Source: Actinomycetes bacterium
GTDB lineage: Bacteria; Actinomycetota; Acidimicrobiia; Acidimicrobiales; Palsa-688
Direction of reading: 5' to 3'
Length of the DNA: 62,214 bases
Assembly: GCA_021850325.1 (NCBI GenBank)
Contig: JAJZMF010000044.1
Span: 1-62,214, forward strand
The translations under genes were made by a program, and so were the position numbers. This document shows positions 7,286 to 14,187 of this stretch, in pieces (the stretch's first letter is position 1; each line of letters opens with the position of its first letter). Below the pieces are notes generated by a model. It searched no databases and was not told the DNA's origin. It worked only from the letters and a program-made list of their open reading frames with translations.

Positions 7286-8548
7286 GTGCGTGACGAGACC
7301 TTGGCCGTGCACGGGGGCTACGAGGCCGACAGCACCCGCGCTGTCGCCGTGCCCATCTACCAGACGGTGGCCCACGACTTCGTGGACGCGGCGCACGCCG
7401 GGGCGGTGTTCGACCTGGAGGTACCCGGCTTCCACTACAACCGCATCAACAACCCGACGGTCGACGTGCTGGAGAAGCGCATGGCCGCGCTGGAGCGGGG
7501 CGTGCGGGCGGTAGCAGTGAGCTCAGGTGCGGCCGCCGTGCGCATGTCGGTGCGGGCGGTGACGTCCGCCGGCTGCAACATCGTGGCGGCCCCCCAGTTG
7601 TACGGTGCCACCTACACCTACTTCGCCCACGTGCTGGCCGACGAGGGGGTGGAGGCACGCTTTGCCGACGGCGACAGTGCCGCGGCCATAGCGGCCCTCA
7701 TAGACGGCTCCACCCGGGCCGTCTTCGTGGAGAGCGTGGGCAACCCGGCCTGCAACGTGGTCGACCTGGAGGCGGTGGCCGCAGTGGCGCACGAGCGGGG
7801 CGTGCCCCTCATCGTCGACAACACCGTCGCCACGCCCTTGTACCTGAAGCCGCTCGAGCACGGGGCCGACGTCGTCGTGCACTCGTTGACCAAGTTCGTC
7901 GGCGGCCACGGCACCACGCTGGGGGGCATGGTCATCGACGGCGGGTCCTTTCCCTGGGCCGAGCACGCCGGGCGTTTCCCCATGATGTGCTCGCCCGAAC
8001 CGGCGTTCCACGGCGTGGTCTACGCCGAGGAGTTCCCCGAGAGCCCGTACGCGGTACGGTGCCGGACCGTCGGCCTGCGCAACGAGGGCGCCACCCTGGC
8101 CCCGCTCAACGCGTTCCTGTTGCTGCAGGGCCTGGAGACGCTCCCGGTGCGCCTGGAGCGCCACGAGCACAACGCACGGCTGGTGGCCGAGCACCTGGCC
8201 TCCCATCCCCAGGTGGCATGGGCGAGCTTCCTCGGTTCGCCGGACCACCCGCACCATGAGCTGGCCCGTCGCTACCTGGGCGGCCACTACCCGTCGATAG
8301 TCACCTTCGGCGCCAAGGGCGGCTACGAGGCCAGCATCGCGTTCTTCAACCGGGTCAAGCTGTTCAAGCGGCTGGTCAACATGGGCGACGCCAAGTCGCT
8401 GGTCGCCCATCCGGCGTCGACCACGCACCGCCAGCTCGGCCCGGCGGACCTGGCCCGGGTGGGCATCACCCCCGACATGGTCCGTCTCTCCGTCGGCCTG
8501 GAGCACGTGGACGACCTGCTGGAGGACATCGACCAGGCGCTGGCCTGA
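7286..8548 (+). CDS. PLP-dependent Cys/Met metabolism enzyme (O-acylhomoserine sulfhydrylase/cystathionine gamma-synthase type)
   Basis: A 420-residue fold-type I PLP enzyme. The PLP lysine is Lys203 in HSLTKFVGGHGTTLGG, and IVDNTVATPLYLKPLEHGADVVVHS is the family signature just before it. Length and the HPASTTHRQL segment fit O-acetylhomoserine sulfhydrylase (MetY). It would replace the activated gamma-oxygen of an O-acylhomoserine by sulfide or a thiol, which is the step after the MetA-like domain encoded 18 bp upstream. GTG 7286 is preferred because TACGGT (7273-7278) lies seven bases before it; a GTG at 7277 is also in frame. Substrate choice between free and carrier-bound amino acid is unknown. 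Confidence 0.9.
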   Translation: MRDETLAVHGGYEADSTRAVAVPIYQTVAHDFVDAAHAGAVFDLEVPGFHYNRINNPTVDVLEKRMAALERGVRAVAVSSGAAAVRMSVRAVTSAGCNIVAAPQLYGATYTYFAHVLADEGVEARFADGDSAAAIAALIDGSTRAVFVESVGNPACNVVDLEAVAAVAHERGVPLIVDNTVATPLYLKPLEHGADVVVHSLTKFVGGHGTTLGGMVIDGGSFPWAEHAGRFPMMCSPEPAFHGVVYAEEFPESPYAVRCRTVGLRNEGATLAPLNAFLLLQGLETLPVRLERHEHNARLVAEHLASHPQVAWASFLGSPDHPHHELARRYLGGHYPSIVTFGAKGGYEASIAFFNRVKLFKRLVNMGDAKSLVAHPASTTHRQLGPADLARVGITPDMVRLSVGLEHVDDLLEDIDQALA

Positions 8549-8594
8549 GAGACCTGGCCCACGTTGGGCCAGGAATGTCCGGTAGGTTCCCTGG

Positions 8595-9698
8595 GTGCGC
8601 TACCGCTTCGGCTTCGCCATGGAGCACACCCTCGGCCATGTGACCTTCGCCCGGGCGCTGCAGAAGGTGGTGGCCGAGGACGACCAGGTGGAGGCCGAGT
8701 GGTTCCTGGTCGAGCCGCAGGGCCGGGGCCTGGCGGCGCGCACCCCGGTGTTGTCGCGCAACTACACCCTGCGCACCAGCGCCACGGCGCGGGCCATGGT
8801 GGGCCGTGGCAGGCGCCTGGACGCGCTCCTGCTCCACACCCAGACGCTGGGCCTGTTCTTCTGGCCCCTGATGGGACGGGTGCCCACCGTCATCTCGACC
8901 GACGCCACGCCCCTCAACATCGACGCCGTCGGTGCCGCGTACGGTCACGCCCAGGCCGGCACCCTGGTCGAAGGGGTCAAGAGACGGCTCACGGGCTCGC
9001 TGTTCCGCCGGGCGGCATGGCTGGTGCCCTGGAGCGAGTGGGCGGAGCGCTCCCTGGTGCACGACTACGCCGTGGCCCCCGAGCGGTGCCGGGTGGTGCA
9101 GCCCGGAGTGGACGTCGCCTGGTGGGCTGCCGGCCGGGCGCCGGCGCCCGTCGGGGACGAGGGGACCGGGGCCGGGGGAGCCGAGGTCAGCGTGGTCTTC
9201 GTGGGCGGGGACTTCGAGCGCAAGGGCGGCAACGACCTGCTGGCGGCGGTGGGCGAGCTCCGCCGCCAGGGGCTGGCCGTGCGCTGCGACCTGGTGACCA
9301 GGCAGGAGCTGCCCGACCAGCCCGGGGTCAGGGTGCACCGGGGCCTCCGCCCGGGGGACCCGGCCCTGCGGGACCTCGTGGCCCGGGCGGACATATTCGC
9401 CCTCCCCACGCGGGGGGACGCCTTGGGCCTGGCCATTGTGGAGGCCATGGCGGCCGGTGTGCCCGTGGTCAGCACGGAGGTGGCGGCCATACCCGAGGTG
9501 GTGCGGCCGGGGACGGGGCTGTTGGTGCCACCGGGGGACGTCGCCGCCCTGGTGCAGGCCCTGCGCCACCTGGTGGTGTCGCCGGGGTTGCGCCGGCAGA
9601 TGGGACGGGAGGCGCACGCGGTGGCTGCTCGGGAGCACGACCTGAGCCGGAGCGGCAGGGCCCTGTTGGACCTGCTCAAGGCGGCGGTGCGGCAGTGA
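8595..9698 (+). CDS. GT4-type glycosyltransferase, copy 1
   Basis: A retaining glycosyltransferase of the GT-B fold, 367 residues, predicted cytoplasmic or peripheral. The C-terminal nucleotide-sugar half shows ALPTRGDALGLAIVEAMAAGVPVV and IPEVV typical of GT4. The N-terminal acceptor half begins with the distinctive EHTLGHVTF, shared with the next gene. GTG 8595 lies six bases after TAGGTT (8583-8588). It overlaps the second glycosyltransferase by 4 bp. The sugar and acceptor are unknown; its position right after the amino-acid cluster leaves decoration of that product, or an unrelated envelope sugar, as options. Confidence 0.88.
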   Translation: MRYRFGFAMEHTLGHVTFARALQKVVAEDDQVEAEWFLVEPQGRGLAARTPVLSRNYTLRTSATARAMVGRGRRLDALLLHTQTLGLFFWPLMGRVPTVISTDATPLNIDAVGAAYGHAQAGTLVEGVKRRLTGSLFRRAAWLVPWSEWAERSLVHDYAVAPERCRVVQPGVDVAWWAAGRAPAPVGDEGTGAGGAEVSVVFVGGDFERKGGNDLLAAVGELRRQGLAVRCDLVTRQELPDQPGVRVHRGLRPGDPALRDLVARADIFALPTRGDALGLAIVEAMAAGVPVVSTEVAAIPEVVRPGTGLLVPPGDVAALVQALRHLVVSPGLRRQMGREAHAVAAREHDLSRSGRALLDLLKAAVRQ

Positions 9699-10813
9699 CG
9701 CGGGTCGGCTTCGTCATCGAGCACTCCCTCGGCCATGTGACCTTCAAGTCCATGCTGCAGCGGGCCGTGGACGCAGACCCCGAGATCGAGCCCAGTTGGT
9801 TCCTGGTCGAGCCCGACGACATGTCTTGGCCCGCCACGCTGCGCCCCTTCCGGCACAACTACACGGCCCAGGCCAGCATCACGGCCCGGCGCCTCCTCGG
9901 GCGGGCACCCCGCCTCGACGTGCTCTTCCTGCACACCCAGACCCTCATGCTGCTCATGGGCCGGCTCCTGGGGCAGGTGCCCGGGGTGCTGTCGACCGAC
10001 GCCACCCCGAGGAACATCGACGAGGTGGGGGACGGCTATTGGCACTTCCCCGGCCACCCCGTCGCCGAGGAGCTCAAGCGCCGCGCCATGGGCGCCGCCG
10101 TGCGACGGGCGGCGTACGTGGTCCCCTGGAACCACTGGGCGCGTCGCTCGCTCGTCTCCGACTACGGTGTCGAGCGCTCGCGTTGCCAGGTCCTGGCCCC
10201 GGGCATCGACCTCTCGTCGTGGGCGCCGGTGGAGCGGCCCGCCCCGGCCGGGCCCCCCGGCCGGCCCCTGCGCCTGCTCTTCGTGGGAGGCCAGTTCGAC
10301 CGCAAAGGCGGGCCCGAGCTGGTGGAGGCCCTGAGCCGTCTGCGCTCCCCCTGGGAGTGCGATGTGGTGACCAGGGACGATGTCCCTGCCCTGGCCGGCC
10401 TGCGGGCCCACCGGGGGTTGAGGCAGGGGGACGGGCAGCTGCGCCGGCTGTTCCGGGAGGCCGACGTCTTCGTCCTGCCGACACGGGGCGACGCCATGCC
10501 CTGGGCGGTGCTCGAGGCCATGGCCTCCGGGCTGCCCGTGGTCACCACCGGGGTCGGGGCTGTGCCCGAGCTGGTCGAGGACGGCCGCACCGGGCTCATC
10601 GTCCCCCCACGGGACGCCGGAGCCCTGGCGGGTGCGCTCGGTCAGCTGGCCTCGGCGCCGGGGCGCCGCACCCGGATGGGGCAGCTCGGCCGCCAGAGGG
10701 TGGAACGCCACTTCGACGCCTCCGTGAACACCGCCAAGCTGCTGGCGCTGGTCAAGCAGGCAGCCAGGCGGCACCAGGGACGTCCCGGCGGGCGGCTTCG
10801 TGGCGTCCGCTAA
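9695..10813 (+). CDS. GT4-type glycosyltransferase, copy 2
   Basis: A 372-residue paralogue of the preceding gene. The N-termini align directly (EHSLGHVTFKSMLQ here, EHTLGHVTFARALQ there; both go on to WFLVEP), and so do LLHTQTL/FLHTQTL and STDATP. The nucleotide-sugar site is VLPTRGDAMPWAVLEAMASGLPVV. The pair came from a tandem duplication and has diverged clearly in the linker and C-terminus, so the two probably add successive or different sugars. GTG 9695 overlaps the previous TGA by 4 bp (coupled translation). Its TAA stop is the first half of the next gene's TAACCT box. Confidence 0.88.
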   Translation: MTRVGFVIEHSLGHVTFKSMLQRAVDADPEIEPSWFLVEPDDMSWPATLRPFRHNYTAQASITARRLLGRAPRLDVLFLHTQTLMLLMGRLLGQVPGVLSTDATPRNIDEVGDGYWHFPGHPVAEELKRRAMGAAVRRAAYVVPWNHWARRSLVSDYGVERSRCQVLAPGIDLSSWAPVERPAPAGPPGRPLRLLFVGGQFDRKGGPELVEALSRLRSPWECDVVTRDDVPALAGLRAHRGLRQGDGQLRRLFREADVFVLPTRGDAMPWAVLEAMASGLPVVTTGVGAVPELVEDGRTGLIVPPRDAGALAGALGQLASAPGRRTRMGQLGRQRVERHFDASVNTAKLLALVKQAARRHQGRPGGRLRGVR

Positions 10814-10822
10814 CCTGCGCTG

Positions 10823-11356
10823 ATGGCCAAAGGCGGCGAGTTCGGCTCGATGTCCCACCTGGCTCAGAGGTTTTTTGGGGCCCTGTCACCTGCCGGGCCG
10901 CCGGCGCACGACGAGGCATGGGCGACCGGCATGCTCCTGCCGGGGGAGCTGCGGCTCTGGTCAGCCATGTCGGGCCCGGACCGCAGGCACGCCGTCGAGG
11001 TCGCCCGGCAGGTCTCCGGCCAGAGCGCCGAGCGCGAGGTGCTGGCAGCCGCCCTGCTCCACGACGTGGGCAAGGTCGAGGCCGGGATCGGCACCTTCGG
11101 CCGTGTGGCGGTCACGCTGGCCGCCATGGCGCTGGGCCGCCGCCGCCTGGTCGAGCTGGGCCGGCGTCGGGACAAGGGCACCATGCACCGGGTGGCGACC
11201 TACCTCTCGCACGACCGGGTGGGCGGGGAGCTGTTGCGCCGAGCGGGCAGCGACCCCTTTACCGTCGAGTGGGCGGAGCAGCACCACATGCCGCCCAGCC
11301 GCTGGTCCGTGGACGCTTTGCTGGGCCAGGCCCTCAAGCAGGCCGACGGCGACTAG
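10823..11356 (+). CDS. HD-domain metal-dependent phosphohydrolase
   Basis: A 177-residue HD-superfamily protein. It shows the spaced metal ligands of the family: a first His in RRHAVEVARQ, the HD pair in ALLHDVGK, and later His residues in TYLSHDRVGG and AEQHHMPP. Such proteins hydrolyse nucleotides, phosphomonoesters or signalling nucleotides; the substrate here is not evident. The ATG is six bases after TAACCT (10811-10816), so a leaderless start is likely even though the gene abuts the glycosyltransferases. Confidence 0.82.
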   Translation: MAKGGEFGSMSHLAQRFFGALSPAGPPAHDEAWATGMLLPGELRLWSAMSGPDRRHAVEVARQVSGQSAEREVLAAALLHDVGKVEAGIGTFGRVAVTLAAMALGRRRLVELGRRRDKGTMHRVATYLSHDRVGGELLRRAGSDPFTVEWAEQHHMPPSRWSVDALLGQALKQADGD

Positions 11357-11377
11357 CAGCCCCACGGCGACCGGGGC

Positions 11378-12160
11378 TCAGGGCGCTTCCTCGGCGGGGG
11401 CCCCGGTGCCGTAGCGGCCGTCGGGCAGGATGGTGCGCACATGGCCGCCGCCCATCGGCCGCTCTCCTGGGCGTGCGGAGGGCTGGGAGGGCACCGCGGG
11501 CATGGGCCCTGTGGTGTTGGCCCTGCTGACAGGACCCTGGGCCGGCACGGTCGTGTGCGCCTTGTACGAGCGGTAGCGGTGCCAGATCACGAAGGCGATC
11601 CCGATCACGGCCAGGGCCCCCAGGAGGTACCCGGCGTCGCTGACGCCCTTCATGATGGAGTTGAACTTCTGCCCCACCCCGTAGCCGATCAGGGCCATGG
11701 CCGAGTCCCAGATGGCCGAACCGGCCAGGGTGAGCAGGCCGAAGCGAGCGAGGGGCACCTCGGCCACGCCGGCCGGCAGGGCGACGAAGTTGCGGATCAC
11801 GGGCAGTAGGCGGCTGACGAACACGCCCCAGGGCCCGTGCCTGTCGTACCAGGCCTCGGCCCGGTCCAGGTCGACGTTGGTCAGCAGCACGTACTTGCCC
11901 CAGCGGGTGACGAAAGCCCGCCCGCCGCTGCGGCCGATGAACCAGGCGATGTAGGCCCCCACGACCTCGCCCGCCACGCCGGCCACGATGCCCCCCGGCA
12001 GGCTCAGTTTGCCCTCGGCGGCCAGCACCCCGGTGAAGCCCAGGGTCAGCTCGGAGGAGGTCGGTATGCAGCAGGACTGGGCTACGGAGAGCAGGAAGAT
12101 GGCCACGTAGCCCGAGGAGGCCACGAGGCTCTGGGGGTTCAGCAGCGCAAGGAGGTGCAC
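11378..12160 (-). CDS. DedA/SNARE-associated family membrane protein
   Basis: A 260-residue integral membrane protein of the DedA superfamily, which includes undecaprenyl-phosphate and phospholipid flippases. It has the typical re-entrant or hydrophobic segments, a conserved ELTLGFTGVLAAEG stretch, a Gly-rich GEVVGAYIAWFIGRSGG, and the family signature FVSRLLPVIRNFVALPAGVA with its Arg and Pro. The hydrophilic C-terminal 60 residues are extra. GTG 12160 lies seven bases after TAGGTT on the minus strand. A bulged palindrome CCTCAGCACCGGTGTGAGG at 12201-12219 lies about 40-60 bp upstream and could be an operator. Confidence 0.9.
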   Translation of the reverse strand: MHLLALLNPQSLVASSGYVAIFLLSVAQSCCIPTSSELTLGFTGVLAAEGKLSLPGGIVAGVAGEVVGAYIAWFIGRSGGRAFVTRWGKYVLLTNVDLDRAEAWYDRHGPWGVFVSRLLPVIRNFVALPAGVAEVPLARFGLLTLAGSAIWDSAMALIGYGVGQKFNSIMKGVSDAGYLLGALAVIGIAFVIWHRYRSYKAHTTVPAQGPVSRANTTGPMPAVPSQPSARPGERPMGGGHVRTILPDGRYGTGAPAEEAP

Positions 12161-12232
12161 CCTGGCAAACCTACCGGGCCCGGGGTGCCTGTCGTCCTCG
12201 CCTCAGCACCGGTGTGAGGTTGACCGCGTACC

Positions 12233-12251
12233 GGGCCACGCTGCGTGGCCC
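12233..12251 (-). terminator. Short GC hairpin downstream of the polysaccharide deacetylase
   Basis: GGGCCACG-CTG-CGTGGCCC is a perfect 8-bp stem with a 3-nt loop, about 50 bp beyond the stop of the leftward deacetylase gene. There is no T-tract, so termination is inferred only from the stem. Confidence 0.45.
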
Positions 12252-12298
12252 CTCGTGCGGGCACCGGCACCCACGGCCGGTTTGCCGCTCCGGCCCTC

Positions 12299-13018
12299 TT
12301 ATGGCGTCCCGTGCTCGGACAGGGGGCCCACCGTGTAGCCCGCCTCGGACCAGGTCGCAGCCAGAGCGGGCAGGGCGCCGAGGGCTGAGAGCCAGCAGCT
12401 CTGCGCCGAGGTGCAGTCCGAATCGTGCAGCAGGACGGTGCCCCCGGGGACCAGGGTGGCGCTCACGTCGTGCTCCACGGTGCGGGGACTGGCCTGGCGC
12501 CGCCAGTCCCGGCCCCAGGTGGTCCACAGCACGGTCCGCAGCCCGTTGCGGTGCGCCGCCCTCAGGCTGGAGGCGGTGAGCACCCCGTAGGGGGGCCTCG
12601 CCCAGCGGGGCGTGGTGCCGGTCAGCTCGCTCAACAGGTCCTTGGCCCTGGCCATGTCGCGCTCGACCCACAGCGGGCCGTGACGGAGGTGGTTGGAGTG
12701 CTCGTAACCGTGCACACCCACCTCGTGGCCCCTCTCGGCCACCTCGCGCGCCAGGCCGGGCGCCCGTTCGGCCATGGACCCGAGCATGAAGAAGGTCGCC
12801 TTCCAGCCCAGGGCGTCGAGGGCGTCCAGGAAGGCCGGCGTGGATGCCGGGTCCGGCCCGTCGTCGAAGGTCAGGGCCAGGTGCCCGGGTGCGCCCAGGC
12901 CGGCCAACGAGGGCAGCAGGCGGGCACGTACCGGTCGCAGGGAGGCGGCGGTGGGGAGGAAGTGGGCCAGGGTGGCCGCCGAGACGCCCGCCAGTGCGAA
13001 CTTCACGGCCTTTGGCAT
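12299..13018 (-). CDS. Polysaccharide (NodB-type) deacetylase
   Basis: A CE4-family metal-dependent N-deacetylase of 239 residues. Motifs are visible in order: TFDDGPDP (catalytic Asp and metal Asp, about residues 52-53), HGYEHSNH (metal His pair), RPPYG (substrate groove), and VLLHDSD with the late His. The N-terminal 45 residues contain a hydrophobic stretch (FALAGVSAATLAHFL) that could be a signal anchor, placing the enzyme at the cell surface to act on peptidoglycan or a capsular amino-sugar polymer. ATG 13018 is six bases after TAGAGT, leaderless style. It is divergent from the sugar nucleotidyltransferase. Confidence 0.92.
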   Translation of the reverse strand: MPKAVKFALAGVSAATLAHFLPTAASLRPVRARLLPSLAGLGAPGHLALTFDDGPDPASTPAFLDALDALGWKATFFMLGSMAERAPGLAREVAERGHEVGVHGYEHSNHLRHGPLWVERDMARAKDLLSELTGTTPRWARPPYGVLTASSLRAAHRNGLRTVLWTTWGRDWRRQASPRTVEHDVSATLVPGGTVLLHDSDCTSAQSCWLSALGALPALAATWSEAGYTVGPLSEHGTP

Positions 13019-13120
13019 GGCTGGACTCTACCCTGGTGGTGGTGCCGGTCCTGCCCACTGCAGAGCGCCAGCCCGAGCGCGACGGGCCCGGCCACGTTGG
13101 CGGTGGGGGGCGGTGCGCGT

Positions 13121-13126
13121 TACCCT
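13121..13126 (+). promoter_or_regulatory. -10 box (TACCCT) for the leader ORF and nucleotidyltransferase
   Basis: TACCCT ends eight bases before the ATG at 13135. It fits the TANNNT rule seen at many starts here, implying that the mRNA begins at or near that ATG. Confidence 0.45.
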
Positions 13127-13134
13127 CGTGCCGC

Positions 13135-13164
13135 ATGGCAGCAGCGTGGAGCGTCGTGCGTTGA
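13135..13164 (+). CDS. Nine-residue leader peptide (uORF) coupled to the nucleotidyltransferase
   Basis: ATG GCA GCA GCG TGG AGC GTC GTG CGT TGA encodes MAAAWSVVR. The ATG is eight bases after TACCCT, so it could be read from a leaderless transcript. Its TGA (13162-13164) overlaps the TTG start (13161-13163) of the following gene by two bases, an arrangement that allows translational coupling or reinitiation. It is too small to judge by composition, so it remains a candidate. Confidence 0.45.
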   Translation: MAAAWSVVR

Positions 13165-14156
13165 GAGCGGTCGTGCTGGTCGGTGGCGAGGGCACCCGCC
13201 TCCGCCCGCTGACCTACAGCACCCCCAAACAGATGCTGCCCGTGGCAGGCAAACCGGTCATCGAGAGGGTGGTCGAGCACCTGGCGGCCCACGGGGTCGA
13301 CGAGGTCGTGCTGTCGCTCGGTTACAGGCCGGACGCCTTCCTCGCCGCCTACCCCGACGGCCACTGTGCCGGCGTGAGGATGGTCTATGCCGTCGAGCCG
13401 TCCCCGCTCGACACGGCGGGTGCCATTGCCTTCGCCGCCCGGGCGGCGGGGATCACCGACGAGACCTTTGTCGTAGTGAACGGTGACGTGCTGACCGAGA
13501 TCGACGTGTCCGCACTGGTCAGCTTCCACCGCCGCTCCGGTGCTGAGGGCACCATCGCGCTCACCCCGGTGGAGGACCCGTCGCGCTTCGGGGTCGTCCC
13601 GGTGGAGGCCGACGGCCGGGTCAAGGCCTTCATCGAGAAGCCGGCGCCGGGCACCGCCCCCACCAACATGATCAACGCCGGCATCTACGTGCTCCAGCCC
13701 TCGGTGCTGGAGCGGGTGGAGGAGGGGCGGCGGGTGTCGGTGGAACGTGAGGTGTTCCCGGCTCTCGTACGGGCGGGTTCGTTGTACGCGCTCGGTTCCG
13801 ACGCCCTGTGGACCGACATGGGCACACCGCACTACTACCTGGAGGCCAACCTGGCCTGGAGCGCCCGGGAAGGGCGCACCCACGTCGGCTCAGGGGCGGA
13901 GGTGGCCGAGGGCGCCAAGGTCTCGGCCAGCGTCCTGCACCTCGGCGTCGTGGTGGAGGACGGGGCCACAGTGGAGGGTTCCGTACTGCTCGAGGGGGCA
14001 CGCGTGGAGCGGGGTGCCCTGGTGCGCAGGTCCGTGCTCGGGCCGAGCGTGCACGTGCATGCCGAGGCCCGGGTCGACGAGCTGTGCGTGCTGGGCGACG
14101 GCTTCGTCGTCGAGGCCGGTACCGTGCTCGTGGGCGCCCGGCTGCCCCAGCCCTGA
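13161..14156 (+). CDS. Sugar-1-phosphate nucleotidyltransferase (hexose-1-P thymidylyl/guanylyl-type)
   Basis: Makes an activated NDP-sugar from NTP and sugar-1-phosphate. The 331 residues begin with the nucleotide-binding signature LVGGEGTRLRPLTYSTPKQM. VVNGDVLTEID supplies the metal Asp and FIEKP the sugar-1-P lysine. The C-terminal 90 residues (from about 245) are hexapeptide-like repeats forming a left-handed beta helix (VGSGAEVAEGAKVSASVL). The TTG start is chosen because MRAVVLVGGEGTRLRP is the usual family N-terminus and GGAG lies nine bases upstream; in-frame GTGs at 13113 and 13146 are alternatives. It is preceded by the coupled leader ORF. Glucose or mannose cannot be decided by eye. 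Confidence 0.88.
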   Translation: MRAVVLVGGEGTRLRPLTYSTPKQMLPVAGKPVIERVVEHLAAHGVDEVVLSLGYRPDAFLAAYPDGHCAGVRMVYAVEPSPLDTAGAIAFAARAAGITDETFVVVNGDVLTEIDVSALVSFHRRSGAEGTIALTPVEDPSRFGVVPVEADGRVKAFIEKPAPGTAPTNMINAGIYVLQPSVLERVEEGRRVSVEREVFPALVRAGSLYALGSDALWTDMGTPHYYLEANLAWSAREGRTHVGSGAEVAEGAKVSASVLHLGVVVEDGATVEGSVLLEGARVERGALVRRSVLGPSVHVHAEARVDELCVLGDGFVVEAGTVLVGARLPQP

Positions 14157-14171
14157 GCCCTGAGCCCTGAG
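14151..14171. repeat. 7-bp tandem repeat (CCCTGAG)x3 at a convergent gene end
   Basis: Three perfect copies of CCCTGAG start in the last sense codon and stop of the nucleotidyltransferase and run into the 31-bp gap before the convergent glucosidase gene. Confidence 0.85.
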
Positions 14172-14187
14172 CGGGCCCGCGGGGGCC

